Source: CAYMTN01 sp964393335 (lineage in GTDB: Bacteria; Chloroflexota; Anaerolineae; Aggregatilineales; Aggregatilineaceae). From it: a stretch of 20,976 nt of DNA. The number at the start of each line of letters is the position of its first letter. Within the stretch, counting starts at the first letter, position 1. Both the position numbers and the translations under genes were made by a program. Positions 1 through 9,300 of this stretch are shown here, piece by piece. The notes beneath the pieces are model-generated. The model searched no databases and was not told the DNA's origin. It saw only the letters and a program-made list of their open reading frames with translations. Location: the NCBI GenBank assembly GCA_964393335.1, contig CAYMTN010000079.1, positions 1 through 20,976 on the forward strand, in the 5' to 3' direction.

Positions 1-365
1 GACTTGGGGAAGGGGCTACTTGACCTTCCCTCTAATTGTGAAGGTTAACTAGTGGCTATCGTGATATAAGCTACCCGGAACCTGCACGCCCATCACTTGA
101 CGTCACTCACGTTTTCACGCGCGCTTCAAGCCTCTTCACGATCGGCTGAACCATTTCTGCAACTAATGTAGTACCTTGTGCGGCACCATGGGATTATCCT
201 CTTGGAAGCGTGGAGGATCGTGGTAAGCGGTCCATGTGCTGAGAAATATCATTCGCAACTACTGTTCGAGACGGCGCAGCGTTTATTGTTCCCCGCGGCT
301 TAATTTTTGAGCCTCCGGGCGTTTGGTGTATTCTACTTCGCACGCCTTCCTACATCAAACCCGCA
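1..365. other. Intergenic region with no recognisable gene
   Basis: No open frame here has a convincing start, ribosome site or family resemblance. A plus-strand frame beginning near 323 is antisense to the end of the ABC exporter gene and looks like its shadow. The only structure noticed is an inverted repeat that begins here and ends just inside the neighbouring gene (separate entry). The stretch probably contains the 3' flank of the exporter operon. Confidence 0.6.
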
Positions 366-375
366 TTAAGCCGCG
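294..375. repeat. 11-bp inverted repeat spanning the exporter stop codon
   Basis: CGCGGCTTAAT at 294-304 is the exact reverse complement of ATTAAGCCGCG at 365-375, with 60 bases between. The right arm covers the TAA stop of the exporter gene. In the minus-strand transcript this could form a long-loop stem at the 3' end. It lacks the short loop and clean U-tract of a classic intrinsic terminator, so its role is unclear. Confidence 0.4.
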
Positions 376-2234
376 TAGCTCGTTCCGATCCTTTCAAACT
401 GGCTGTTGTACATCTCGGCGTAGAAGCCGCCGCGCGCCAGCAGGTCCACATGAGTGCCCTGCTCCACGATGTCGCCGTCGTTCATCACCAGGATCAAATC
501 CGCGTTACGGATCGTCGATAGCCGATGAGCGATCACAAAACTGGTGCGGTTCTGCATCAACTCGTCCATCGCTTCCTGGATCAGAAGTTCGGTGCGGGTA
601 TCTACCGAACTGGTGGCTTCGTCCAAAATGAGCATCTTGGGGTCCGCCAGGATCGCGCGGGCGATGGTCAAGAGCTGCTTCTGGCCCTGTGACACGTTGG
701 TCGTTTCCTCGTTGAGCACCGTGTTATAGCCTTCAGGCAAGGTCCGGACGAAATGGTCGACGTGAGCGGCTTTGGCGGCGGCAATGACCTCATCGTCGGT
801 CGCGTCAAGGCGGCCATAGCGGATGTTCTCCAGGATGGTATCGTTGTACAGCCAGGCATCTTGCAAGACCATACCGAACATGCCGCGCAAATCGTCACGG
901 GTGAATTCCACGATATTGCGCCCCTCTACCAGAATAGCGCCGCTGTTAACGTCGTAGAAGCGCATCAGTAGTTTGACCATGGTAGTCTTGCCCGCGCCGG
1001 TTGGGCCGACGATCGCGATCTTCTGACCGGGACTGACCGTTGCCGAGAAGTCCTTGATGATGATTTTGTCCGGGCTGTAGCCGAAACGCACGTTCTTGAA
1101 TTCGACGCTGCCCGCTACTGCCGGAAGCGGGACGGGATTGGCCGTTTCGCGAACTTCCTCTTCTTCGTCCAGGAACTCGAAGACTCGTTCGGCGGCGGCG
1201 GCGGTTTGCTGGAGGATGTTCGAGATGTTGGCGATCTGTCCCAATGGCTGGGTGAACATGCGCACGTACTGGATGAACGCCTGGATGTCGCCCACGGTGA
1301 TCGTCTTCCTGACGGCCAGCCACCCACCCAGGATAGACACAGCCACGTAGCTCAGGTTGCCGATAAACATCATGATCGGCATCATCATGCTGGACAAAAA
1401 CTGCGATTTCCAGGCCGAGCCGAAGAGCGTGTTGTTATACGTATCGAACTGCTCGATGCTTTTGGACTCACCATTGAAGGCTTTCACCACGTTGTGGCTG
1501 CCATACATTTCTTCCACGTGGCCGTTGACGTGGCCGAGATAATCCTGCTGCTCTTTGAAGTATTTCTGCGACTTGCCGATCACAACGCCGAGAATCCCAA
1601 ACGACAGCGGGATGAACACCAGCGCCGCCAGCGTCATCATCCAACTGATCGAGAGCATCATGATCAGTACGCCGATCAGCATCGTCACGGATGTGACGAG
1701 CTGCATCAAGCTCTGGTTCAGCGTCTGGCTGACCGTATCGATGTCGTTAGTGATACGGGAGAGGACCTCTCCCTGGCTGGTTCCATCGAAGTACCGCAGG
1801 GGCATGCGGTTGATCTTCTCCGAAATGTTTTTGCGGAACTGGTACGTCACCTGCATGGAAACACCCGCCATGATCCAGCCCTGGAGGTAGCCGAACAGTG
1901 ACGCCAGCAGGTACAGACCGGTCATGATCAGGATAATGTGGCCGATGTACCCAAAGTCGATGCCGGTCCCCGTCCCGGCGATCTGGCCTACCACTCCTTC
2001 AAACAGCTTGGTCGTGGCTTTGCCCAAAATCTTAGGGCCGATGACCGAGAACACGGTGGAGGCGATAGCGAAGATCAGGACAATCGTGATGGACACCTTG
2101 TACACGCTGAGGTAGCCGATCAGCTTGCGCATGGTCCCTTTGAAATCGCGCGCCTTTTCGCCTGCCATCTGGATACCGCCATGGCGAGGGCCTATGCCGC
2201 CGCGCGGTCGGTTGGATCTGCTCTGCATCATCAT
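366..2234 (-). CDS. ABC exporter half-transporter (canonical-site subunit)
   Basis: This is a 622-residue fused permease-ATPase of the multidrug/lipid exporter type. An N-terminal six-helix membrane domain (about residues 35-345) is followed by a nucleotide-binding domain (about 375-615). Visible motifs are Walker A GPTGAGKT at 410-417, Walker B MLILDEA with catalytic Glu539, and switch His570 in IAHRLSTI. The signature loop is VSQGQ (514-518) instead of VSGGQ. Its start overlaps the stop of the preceding exporter gene by four bases (ATGA), with GGAGGA six bases ahead of the first of three tandem ATG codons, so translational coupling is likely. Together the two genes encode a heterodimer. Substrate cannot be told from sequence. 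Small drugs, lipids or peptides are all possible. Confidence 0.93.
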   Translation of the reverse strand: MMMQSRSNRPRGGIGPRHGGIQMAGEKARDFKGTMRKLIGYLSVYKVSITIVLIFAIASTVFSVIGPKILGKATTKLFEGVVGQIAGTGTGIDFGYIGHIILIMTGLYLLASLFGYLQGWIMAGVSMQVTYQFRKNISEKINRMPLRYFDGTSQGEVLSRITNDIDTVSQTLNQSLMQLVTSVTMLIGVLIMMLSISWMMTLAALVFIPLSFGILGVVIGKSQKYFKEQQDYLGHVNGHVEEMYGSHNVVKAFNGESKSIEQFDTYNNTLFGSAWKSQFLSSMMMPIMMFIGNLSYVAVSILGGWLAVRKTITVGDIQAFIQYVRMFTQPLGQIANISNILQQTAAAAERVFEFLDEEEEVRETANPVPLPAVAGSVEFKNVRFGYSPDKIIIKDFSATVSPGQKIAIVGPTGAGKTTMVKLLMRFYDVNSGAILVEGRNIVEFTRDDLRGMFGMVLQDAWLYNDTILENIRYGRLDATDDEVIAAAKAAHVDHFVRTLPEGYNTVLNEETTNVSQGQKQLLTIARAILADPKMLILDEATSSVDTRTELLIQEAMDELMQNRTSFVIAHRLSTIRNADLILVMNDGDIVEQGTHVDLLARGGFYAEMYNSQFERIGTSYAA

Positions 2235-4405
2235 GCTACTTCCTCCATGCCAAGCTGCGACACCACAATCTCCCGGTAGATTTCACAGGTTGCCATCAAC
2301 TCGCGGTGTGTCCCCTTGCCGACAATCTTACCTTCGTCAAGCACAATGATTTGTTCCGCTTGCATAACGGTCGAAACGCGCTGGGTTACGATCAACACGG
2401 TACTTGAGCCAGTTTTCTCCTTGAGCGCCCGGCGCAGCGCGGCGTCGGTCTTGAAGTCCAGGCCGGAGAAACTGTCGTCGAAGATGTAGATCGGCGCTCT
2501 TTTGACCAGCGCGCGCGCGATCGAAAGCCGCTGGCGCTGCCCTCCGGATACGTTCGCGCCGCCTTGAGCAATTTCGGTAGCCATTCCTTCTGGCTTTTCG
2601 GCAATGAACTCACTCGCCTGAGCGATCTCCACAGCGGTTGCCAGTTCGTCCGGGCCGGCCGTTCCGTCGCCATAGCGCAAATTGCTTTCGATGGTGCCGG
2701 AGAAGAGCGTCGCTTTCTGTGGCATATAGCCAAGTTGCGCGCGCAGATCGTGCTGCGTGACGTCGCGGATGTCCACGCCATCCACCAGGATCGCGCCATC
2801 CGTAACATCGTAGAAACGTGGGATCAGGTTGATCAGAGTCGATTTTCCCGACCCGGTGGAGCCAATGAAGGCCGTTGTCTGGCCGGGCTGAGCCACGAAG
2901 TTGAGATCGTGCAGCACGTCAACCTCAGCGCCGGGATACCGGAACGAGACATGGCGAAATTCGACCGTGCCTTCGAACGGTTGGGGGAACTGCCGGGGCT
3001 GCTTGGGGTCCTGGATGCTGGGTTCTGTCTCCAGCACGTCGGCGAGACGGTCACCGGACACCGAGGCTCTCGGCAGAATGATAAACATGATGGACAGCAT
3101 GAGGAAAGCCATCACGACCTGAGCGGCATACTGCATAAACGCGATCATGTCACCGACCTGCATGGCCGACCTGGCGACCTGGTGAGCACCCACCCAGATA
3201 ATCAGCAGCGACAGGCCGTTCATGATGATCATCATCATGGGCATCATGCTGGCCATAGCCCGGTTGACGAATAGGCTAGTGTTGGTCAAATTCTGATTCG
3301 CCCGGTCGAAGCGCGCTTCCTCAAATTTCTGTGTGTTGAAGGCCCGCACGACCATCATGCCGGAGAGATTTTCGCGAGTCACCAGATTGATGCGGTCGAT
3401 CAAGTTTTGGATGATCTTAAACTTAGGCAGGGCGACCACAAAAAGCGTAGCGATCAAGGTGAGCAGGGCGACTACCGCCAGCACAATGATCCACCACATA
3501 CTGGCGTCAGTCCCCACCGCCTTGATTACGCCGCCGACTCCCAAGATCGGCGCGTAGCAGACGATGCGGATCAACATCACGATCACCATTTGCACCTGGG
3601 TCACATCATTGGTGGACCGCGTAATGAGTGATGCGGTAGAGAATTTGTCAAACTCGGAGTTGGAGAAGCTCTCGACCTTCTTGAATACATCCCGGCGCAC
3701 GTCGCGCGCTACCCCGGCAGCGGTCCGGGCTGCGAGCAAACCCACGACCACCGTACAGGCCGCGGACAACAGCGCCAGGAGCAGCATCAGGCTGCCGGTC
3801 TTGATGATATAGTGGTTTTGCAGGCTGCCGGTATCGACCCCCAGCGCGACATACTCCGCCTTGACGGCGACGACGGCGGCCTCGGTGATCCCCTTCGTGC
3901 CCAGTGGTGCATACTTTTGGTCGATCGTGTTGACGATCTGCATACGCGCCTCAGCGGGAAGGGTGGATGGGTCAGCGGCTGCTCCGGGTGCCGCTGTGCG
4001 CTCAAAACCGGACAGCGCCAGGAACGCTTTGCCCAAGATCGGGTTCAGTTGGTCGATTTCCCCCGCCGAAACGTCGCCTAGCACGTAGATCGGCTGATCG
4101 GCGAGCGCTGGGTAGTCTTTGACGTACCGCTTGTAGTCTGGCGATTGGGCATTGATGAGCGTGTAATGGGCGAGCACTTGCGCCTGATCATCGGCGCTCA
4201 TGAACAGCAGGAGCTTGTCCATCTCGCTTTGGCGAATCGCGTTCGGCACCGTATTCTCGATGCCTCCCTGTTGAATGCCATTGTTGACGATGCGGGCCAT
4301 GTAATCAGGCAGCGATAGATCGGCCATGGCCTGCACGAACAACAGGATCATGGCGAGCAGTATCAGGACAACAAACGGCTTGAGATATTTGGTTAGTCGC
4401 AGCAT
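2231..4405 (-). CDS. ABC exporter half-transporter (degenerate-site subunit)
   Basis: This is the partner half-transporter, 724 residues from the chosen ATG at 4405. Upstream in-frame codons reach 4498, but the stretch before the ATG does not look like family sequence, and AGAGGA lies 12 bases before this ATG. The order is TM1 (about 10-30), a long extracytoplasmic insert (about 35-200), the remaining TM helices, then the ATPase domain. Walker A is GSTGSGKS (515-522) and the signature is an intact VSGGQ (619-623). The catalytic Glu is Asp644 (IFDDS) and the switch His is Gln675 (VTQRVST). Such substitutions mark the non-hydrolysing site of heterodimeric exporters. The insert between TM1 and TM2 is much longer than in minimal exporters and may contact substrate or an outer factor. 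Confidence 0.92.
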   Translation of the reverse strand: MLRLTKYLKPFVVLILLAMILLFVQAMADLSLPDYMARIVNNGIQQGGIENTVPNAIRQSEMDKLLLFMSADDQAQVLAHYTLINAQSPDYKRYVKDYPALADQPIYVLGDVSAGEIDQLNPILGKAFLALSGFERTAAPGAAADPSTLPAEARMQIVNTIDQKYAPLGTKGITEAAVVAVKAEYVALGVDTGSLQNHYIIKTGSLMLLLALLSAACTVVVGLLAARTAAGVARDVRRDVFKKVESFSNSEFDKFSTASLITRSTNDVTQVQMVIVMLIRIVCYAPILGVGGVIKAVGTDASMWWIIVLAVVALLTLIATLFVVALPKFKIIQNLIDRINLVTRENLSGMMVVRAFNTQKFEEARFDRANQNLTNTSLFVNRAMASMMPMMMIIMNGLSLLIIWVGAHQVARSAMQVGDMIAFMQYAAQVVMAFLMLSIMFIILPRASVSGDRLADVLETEPSIQDPKQPRQFPQPFEGTVEFRHVSFRYPGAEVDVLHDLNFVAQPGQTTAFIGSTGSGKSTLINLIPRFYDVTDGAILVDGVDIRDVTQHDLRAQLGYMPQKATLFSGTIESNLRYGDGTAGPDELATAVEIAQASEFIAEKPEGMATEIAQGGANVSGGQRQRLSIARALVKRAPIYIFDDSFSGLDFKTDAALRRALKEKTGSSTVLIVTQRVSTVMQAEQIIVLDEGKIVGKGTHRELMATCEIYREIVVSQLGMEEVA

Positions 4406-4453
4406 GGTGATGTAGAGTCCTCTAGACTTAACAGGTTCTGCTTGCATCGAAAA

Positions 4454-4481
4454 CCCCGTCAAGCTGATCGCACAGACGGGG
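4454..4481 (-). terminator. Hairpin with T-run between marR and the exporter genes
   Basis: CCCCGTC at 4454-4460 pairs perfectly with GACGGGG at 4475-4481 across a 14-base loop. Read on the minus strand, the stem is followed by TTTTCG. It sits between the marR stop (4536) and the exporter start (4405). It may end marR transcripts, or act as a leaky attenuator that lowers exporter expression relative to the repressor. The T-run is short, so strength is uncertain. Confidence 0.45.
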
Positions 4482-4535
4482 CAAATAACAGCGAACAACC
4501 CTTCCGTAGACTGAATTTAAGGCGGCGCAGCGTAC

Positions 4536-5018
4536 TTACTCTGGCGCGTCCATATCTTTTGGTGCGTCATCAGCCATCATGTGACTACGCAAAACACGCC
4601 TCAACGCGGGCAGAAAAGCCTGGCCTGCCGCAATTTCCTCCGGCTCAAGACCGTCCAGGAGCATGGTCAGATGATGCGACAACTGCTCTTTGGCTAACTG
4701 GGCGCGGGCCAGCCCTTCTGGCGTGACTTCCAACAGCGACCGCCGTCTATCATTGGGATCAGGGACGCGAGTCACCCAACCGCGCTCCACTAATCCCTGC
4801 ACCAGCGTACTGGCCGATTGCAGACTTACCTTGCGTTTCTTGGCGAGATCGCTCACCGTGAACCGGTGCTCGGTCAAAAAGGACAGCACTCTGACTTGCA
4901 TCAAAGTTGCTTTCTCTTCGCCAACCACATTCGCGCGGCTGAACATGGTTCGCGCCAGTATGGGCAGCAACTCAAGCAGTTCTTCTGCCACTGTATAGGA
5001 GGTCCAGGAGTTGCCCAT
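4536..5018 (-). CDS. MarR-family transcriptional regulator
   Basis: This is a 160-residue protein of normal length for the MarR family, which are dimeric winged-helix repressors often released by small aromatic ligands. The recognition-helix segment SDLAKKRKVSLQSASTLVQG (about 56-75) and the wing DPNDRRRSLLEVTPEG (about 87-102) are typical, including the conserved D-x-R-R-x-x wing. The ATG at 5018 is preceded by AAGG about 12 bases upstream. A perfect 9+9 bp palindrome lies 20 bases upstream of the start codon and is the obvious candidate operator, which suggests autoregulation. The exporter genes lie directly downstream on the same strand and are the natural second target, as in many MarR-efflux pairs. 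Ligand unknown. Confidence 0.92.
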   Translation of the reverse strand: MGNSWTSYTVAEELLELLPILARTMFSRANVVGEEKATLMQVRVLSFLTEHRFTVSDLAKKRKVSLQSASTLVQGLVERGWVTRVPDPNDRRRSLLEVTPEGLARAQLAKEQLSHHLTMLLDGLEPEEIAAGQAFLPALRRVLRSHMMADDAPKDMDAPE

Positions 5019-5037
5019 TTTGTTTATCAGCCTTGTT

Positions 5038-5060
5038 GACTATCATACTATATGATAGTC
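5038..5060. promoter_or_regulatory. Candidate MarR operator (palindrome)
   Basis: GACTATCAT (5038-5046) and ATGATAGTC (5052-5060) are perfect inverted repeats around a five-base AT spacer. MarR proteins bind palindromes of this size as dimers. The minus-strand sequence TATAGT in the centre could serve as a -10 element, so bound repressor would block the promoter. Binding is inferred from position and symmetry only. Confidence 0.7.
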
Positions 5061-5130
5061 ATGTTAGCTGATGAAATTTGCAGTGTCAATGGCCAATTTG
5101 GCAGCCTTGGGGCAGGTAGGTGCAAAGGCG

Positions 5131-5667
5131 TTACCCTGCGGGCGACAAATTCGAAAACCCGTACCTGTATGGTAACACCATACGGGGGAAAATGCGCCGG
5201 TTCGTCCATAACAGCACATCAGGATTGTGCAGAATAGCAGCCCAAAACTGGACTTCCTGTTGATTGCCCTTGGACAACTCTTCGATTTTCTTCTCGCGAT
5301 TGGCATCGATCTTGAAACGCTTCAGCCAGTCATCCAATTCTCTCGCCGCGTCTTGCCTGGAGAGACCGTACAATTGTGCCAAAAACAGTAGTTGCTCCTC
5401 GACTTCCATTGTCGGATAGAGTCCCCGTTCTTCCGGCAAATAGCCCCAGTTGCGACGCATGACTTCGCTCACCGGTTTGCCATTCCAGGAGACCTGACCA
5501 GAATCGGGGCGGAAGATATCCAGAATCATACGAATCGTGGTGGTCTTGCCCGCGCCATTTGGACCCAAAAACCCGAAAAGCACCCCTTCCTCGACTTCCA
5601 TGGAGAGGTCCTTAATTGCATGGAATTGGCCAAACGATTTGTTGAGGTGTTCCACCAGAAGACCCAT
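5131..5667 (-). pseudogene. Broken ABC transporter ATPase (NatA-like)
   Basis: The frame starts at ATG 5667, with GGAAG four bases ahead, and opens as an ordinary importer/exporter-type ATP-binding subunit: Walker A GPNGAGKTT (35-43), GYLPEERGLYP (about 75-85) and signature LSKGNQQ (132-138). At the expected Walker B the frame slips. The reading frame gives VLLWTNRR, while the adjacent frame gives MDEPA, the expected LLMDEP motif. Homology then stops at about 5195, where SGLDP and the H-loop should follow. The protein therefore lacks about half of its usual ~300 residues, and no permease gene accompanies it. The DNA shows a one-base slip plus loss of the 3' half. A sequencing error could explain the slip but not the missing end. 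The remaining product should not hydrolyse ATP. Confidence 0.8.
5164..5186. repeat. Hairpin at the broken end of the ATPase gene
   Basis: GTATGGT (5167-5173) and ACCATAC (5177-5183) pair perfectly around AAC, with two further C-G pairs outside a single mismatch. It lies just past the point where ATPase homology ends. It may be a chance fold, a terminator remnant, or a mark of the event that removed the 3' half of the gene. Confidence 0.35.
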
Positions 5668-5778
5668 TGTGCTTCCTTTCGCCGACAAGAAAATGAATCT
5701 CGCAAAAATCACTCGCGGATACTTCGCGTGTAGCAAAGTCGCGAAACTTCAACGGAACATCACGACTTTTCACTCCCG

Positions 5779-5961
5779 GTGTTAATGGATGTAATCCAGC
5801 GAATCTGGCCGATTGATACATCTCCGAAACGCGCAAGATACTTTGGGTTCGAGATACAGGCATTGGCAGACACGCGCAACAGGGTGCTAACCGAATTGCT
5901 CATCCGTTCGATTTTCCGTCCGGGCTATGTTCTTGATCGAATGATCGATGATCCAAAATAG
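5779..5961 (+). CDS. Possible small ORF of unknown function
   Basis: A 60-residue frame (GTG 5779, or ATG 5785) divergent from the broken ATPase gene. I do not recognise the protein. It is moderately basic with a hydrophobic middle (TELLIRSIFRPGYVLD) and no signal peptide or known motif. Its stop lies 20 bases before a good hairpin terminator, which is mild support for a transcribed unit. No ribosome binding site is visible ahead of either start, which argues against it. It may equally be non-coding leader DNA of the ATPase gene. Confidence 0.22.
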   Translation: MLMDVIQRIWPIDTSPKRARYFGFEIQALADTRNRVLTELLIRSIFRPGYVLDRMIDDPK

Positions 5962-5980
5962 GTATGACTGTAAACAAAAA

Positions 5981-5999
5981 ATCGTCCCAGACGGACGAT
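5981..5999. terminator. Bidirectional hairpin terminator (or operator)
   Basis: ATCGTCC (5981-5987) and GGACGAT (5993-5999) form a perfect 7-bp stem with loop CAGAC. A-rich DNA precedes it (CAAAAA) and T-rich DNA follows (ATTTTATTT), so both strands read as stem plus U-run. On the minus strand it would end transcripts coming through from the giant regulator gene at 6328. On the plus strand it would isolate the HTH gene from upstream reading. Because TATACT follows at 6014, the palindrome could instead be an operator for the HTH gene. Confidence 0.55.
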
Positions 6000-6018
6000 A
6001 TTTTATTTATTATTATAC

Positions 6019-6276
6019 TTGTCTTTTTATTGCCCTATAGGGGCTGTTGGGGCCACAAACGGTCCTACCTTGAAACCGGTCAATTCTGCCGTGGCTTACA
6101 TCCTCGAAAGGCTCAATTCACAACCCGCGCCGCCTGATCCCACTTTCACAGCTCGCGAACGCAATATCATCATTCGCGCCCGATACGCTGCTGGCATATC
6201 TCAGGCTGAGTTCGCGCGCCAGTTTGGCATTTCGTATCAAAGGGCGCATCAGATTATCCATGATCGGCGGAAGTAG
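6019..6276 (+). CDS. Small helix-turn-helix protein
   Basis: The frame can start at TTG 6019 (85 residues), TTG 6070 or GTG 6091 (61 residues). No ribosome binding site decides between them. A possible -10 box TATACT at 6014-6019 overlaps the first, which favours a downstream start. The C-terminal 42 residues read TARERNIII, RARYAAGISQAEFARQFGIS and YQRAHQIIHDRRK. This is a compact HTH of the sigma-region-4/Xre kind (ISQAEFARQFGISYQRAHQII), rich in Arg. The gene converges on the giant kinase regulator with a 51-base gap. A decayed copy sits in the same place beside the second giant regulator, so the small gene appears to be a standing part of the module. It may be a DNA-binding partner, but its target is unknown. 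Confidence 0.55.
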   Translation: MSFYCPIGAVGATNGPTLKPVNSAVAYILERLNSQPAPPDPTFTARERNIIIRARYAAGISQAEFARQFGISYQRAHQIIHDRRK

Positions 6277-6327
6277 CAATGACTCGTCGGCATATGTGGG
6301 CGTGACCTCTGAACCCGCTCGCGCGAC

Positions 6328-9300
6328 TCACTTACATAGCGGTTCGAGGTGGTACTGCGCTCGTTCTCTGCAAGTGAAATCACGGATATAGCGGTTGCTT
6401 TGTACCCGTGCGCGCAGATTATCCAATGACAAATCAGCGATACGCCATTCGATGATTTCGCCGTCAAGACCAGCTGAAAAAACCGATTGACTGTCTCGAC
6501 TGAAAACAACATTGGGCGGTGCACCGTGATGATCTCCCAATCGTTGGACGAGTTCACCGGTTGCCGAATTCCACAAAGAAAGCGTGCCAATGTTTATGTC
6601 TCGGATGAGAACATAACGATCATTTGGGCTGAGACGGACTACCCATGCTTCGTTATCCGGGTACGCTTGCCAGACCATCTCATGAGTCGCAAGGTCAATC
6701 GTGATAATACGTGCATCTGCGGTGGTCACGACGGCGGTTGACTCGTTTGGGCCAAATACCACATCAGCCAGGGGGACCTCGAAGGGATAATGATCGACGA
6801 TAGTACCCGAATCGATATCCCAGAGTACGAGGCTGTCGCCCGATCCCGTGTCTTCGGCCACAACTGTCAACGCACGGGTTCCGTCTTCGGTCAGGTCAAT
6901 GCCACCAATGGCTGATTCTATTTCAAAGCGGCGGGTCAAAATGCCGGTTTCCAGATCCCATTGAATCAGCTCACCCCCTAGCGCATAAACCGAACCACTC
7001 AGGGCTATCTTTCCGTCAGCGCTGACAGCCATGCGCCAGATATTAGCCTCGTGCCCTTCCAAGTGATATAACTCCTCCCCGGTATCGGTATCAAACACGG
7101 CTAGCCAGGTCCGATGTTCCCCGCCTTCCCCCCAATTGGCACAACCGACCGCTGCACGCTGCCCCTCTGGCGTTTGAAACAGGGCCGCACCCATCGACCA
7201 CAGACCGTTGCCGTTTGCCGACTCGAACCGCTGGACAGCCGATCCGGTTTCAATATCCCACAAAAGCCCCCCACAGTACTCAAGGGTCCCAGTGAACAGG
7301 GTTCGTCCATCAGCCGAGATGGCAATCGTGCCAAGCGGCGCGCCATCCGTGTCGAAACGCCGAACTTCATCCGTCTGTTCAAGATTCCACACCCGCACGA
7401 TCCCGTTCGTCGTCCCTGCGACCAGGCGGCGGCCATCTGCACTGAGCACGGAGGTCAGAAACATTCCGTCGTCCAGGGCACTGCCGTCTGTCAACCAGGC
7501 TGTCTCTTTCCACTCGGTCAAGCTCCACAACCGGATTTCGTCTTCCCGGCATACAAAAATGGTGTGGCCATCTGGCGTTATGGCCAGACAATACACGGAA
7601 CCTCCGACCGGGGCCGCAACCGGGGCGATATCCTCCCGGTTGAGGGTGTCCCATTTGCGGATCGACGATTCCTCGGCTCCTGATACAATCGCGCTGCCGT
7701 CCGGCGTGAACTGGGCTGTCATGACGCTGGCCTGGTGACCTTCCATGCGGTTCAGGATAGCACCGGTGTCCACATCCCACACAATCAGAGTCGTATCACC
7801 GGACGTCGAAACCAGCTTGGTTCCGTCAGGGCTGAAGGTTATGCTGTCTACAACGTCTGCGTGTCCTTCTATCTCGACCGTATCCAGATCGTCCGGGCTG
7901 AATGTCGCCAGGATGTCACCGGTGCCAAAGTTCCACAGCGCGAGACTGCCATCGATCGACCCAGACACGACGGTTTGAAGAGCACTATCTGAACGCGCGG
8001 GGCGAAATGCCAATGCGGTGATCGGCCCGCTGGGGCTTTCGAACTGGCGGATGATCTCACCGGACTGCGCATCCCAAACAAACATCAGGCCATCATCGCC
8101 CCCCGAGACGACCTCGGACCCGTCCGGCGAAAACGCCACCGCATTGACCCAGCCAGCATGCGTGTTGCGCCGGTACACGACTTCGTTTTGGCTCAGGTTC
8201 ATCACAACCAGTTCGCCTGAGGCACAAGGGGGCAGGCCGGTCCATTTGCGGGGCATCTCGGGGTTCTCACCAAATTCTGCACAGCTACCTGAGATAACAT
8301 ACGATGCGTCAGGGCTGATCGCAAGGGCAGTGACAGCGCCCGAATGTTCGCCAAATACCACACGCGTGCCATATCCCACCGCCACATCGCGCAGCGTATG
8401 TACCGTCTCCGACGGCGGCGACTCGACGTCAACCGCCTGAAGCGCCAATGCGAGCGCCAGATCAGTTTCTCCGCGTCGGTAAGCCTGCTCAGCGCTTTTT
8501 GCCAGTACCAGGCTGTGGTTAGTTAATGCCTCACGTTCGGCGTTCCCACGTTCGTCTTCAGCCGTTGCGCGGGCCTCCAACGCAAAGGCTGCCAAGACAA
8601 CTGCCACAACCAGAAAAACGGCCAGTCCTGCTACCAGATAGCGCAGCCGGTTAGCCGCCCGGCGTTGGGACATCTCCGCCTGTTGTGCCGAATTCGCGGC
8701 CTGGTGTGCCAGCTCCAGTTCGCGCTGCTGTCGCTCCTGTTCGACCTGTTCCTCGTGGGCTTGTTGGGCACTGCTGGCATCCAGGAAACCGCGTTCATCG
8801 TGGGTCAGGGCAAGCCCTGTTTCGGCGGCCCACCCTGCGAACTGCTCCAGGCGCGCGCCATGCAGCAGGTAACTGGGGTCGCTGCTTGCGGCGAGCCATT
8901 CGTTAACGGCGGCAGCAAGCAAGCGCTGTTGGCGGATATCGTAACGGTTATCGTCCAGCCAGGCGCGCAGGCGGTCCCATTCGCGCAGAATGGCCTCATG
9001 GGCCAGCTCAACGGTAGGGCTGCGCGTCGCCGGATCATGATCCAGGGTCAGCAAACGATAGGCAGCGTAGGTGTCAATAATGTCATCCATGACGTCTGCA
9101 TCAGCGGCCATAGACAGTAGTTCAGACCGCCTTACACGTCGCTTGCTTTCTTCGGAGTCTTCATCAAACGTGACCAATCGTAAGAACATCTGTCGGGTGG
9201 CATCACGGCCCGTATCATCCTGTTCATTGAAGACATCTTCGGCGCGCTTGGCCAGCGCACCGACAGCGCCGCCGAGGTACTGGTAAGCGGCACGAGATAA

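Noticed and set aside
1206..1901. 231-codon plus-strand open frame
   Set aside because: It lies wholly antisense to the exporter gene and its product is His/Asp/Arg-rich low-complexity sequence, typical of a shadow frame in GC-rich DNA.
2564..3274. 236-codon plus-strand open frame
   Set aside because: Antisense to the first exporter half-transporter, with no ribosome site or family motifs.
4406..4498. Upstream extension of the exporter gene to an earlier start
   Set aside because: The added residues overlap the hairpin, lack family likeness, and the ATG at 4405 has a ribosome site.
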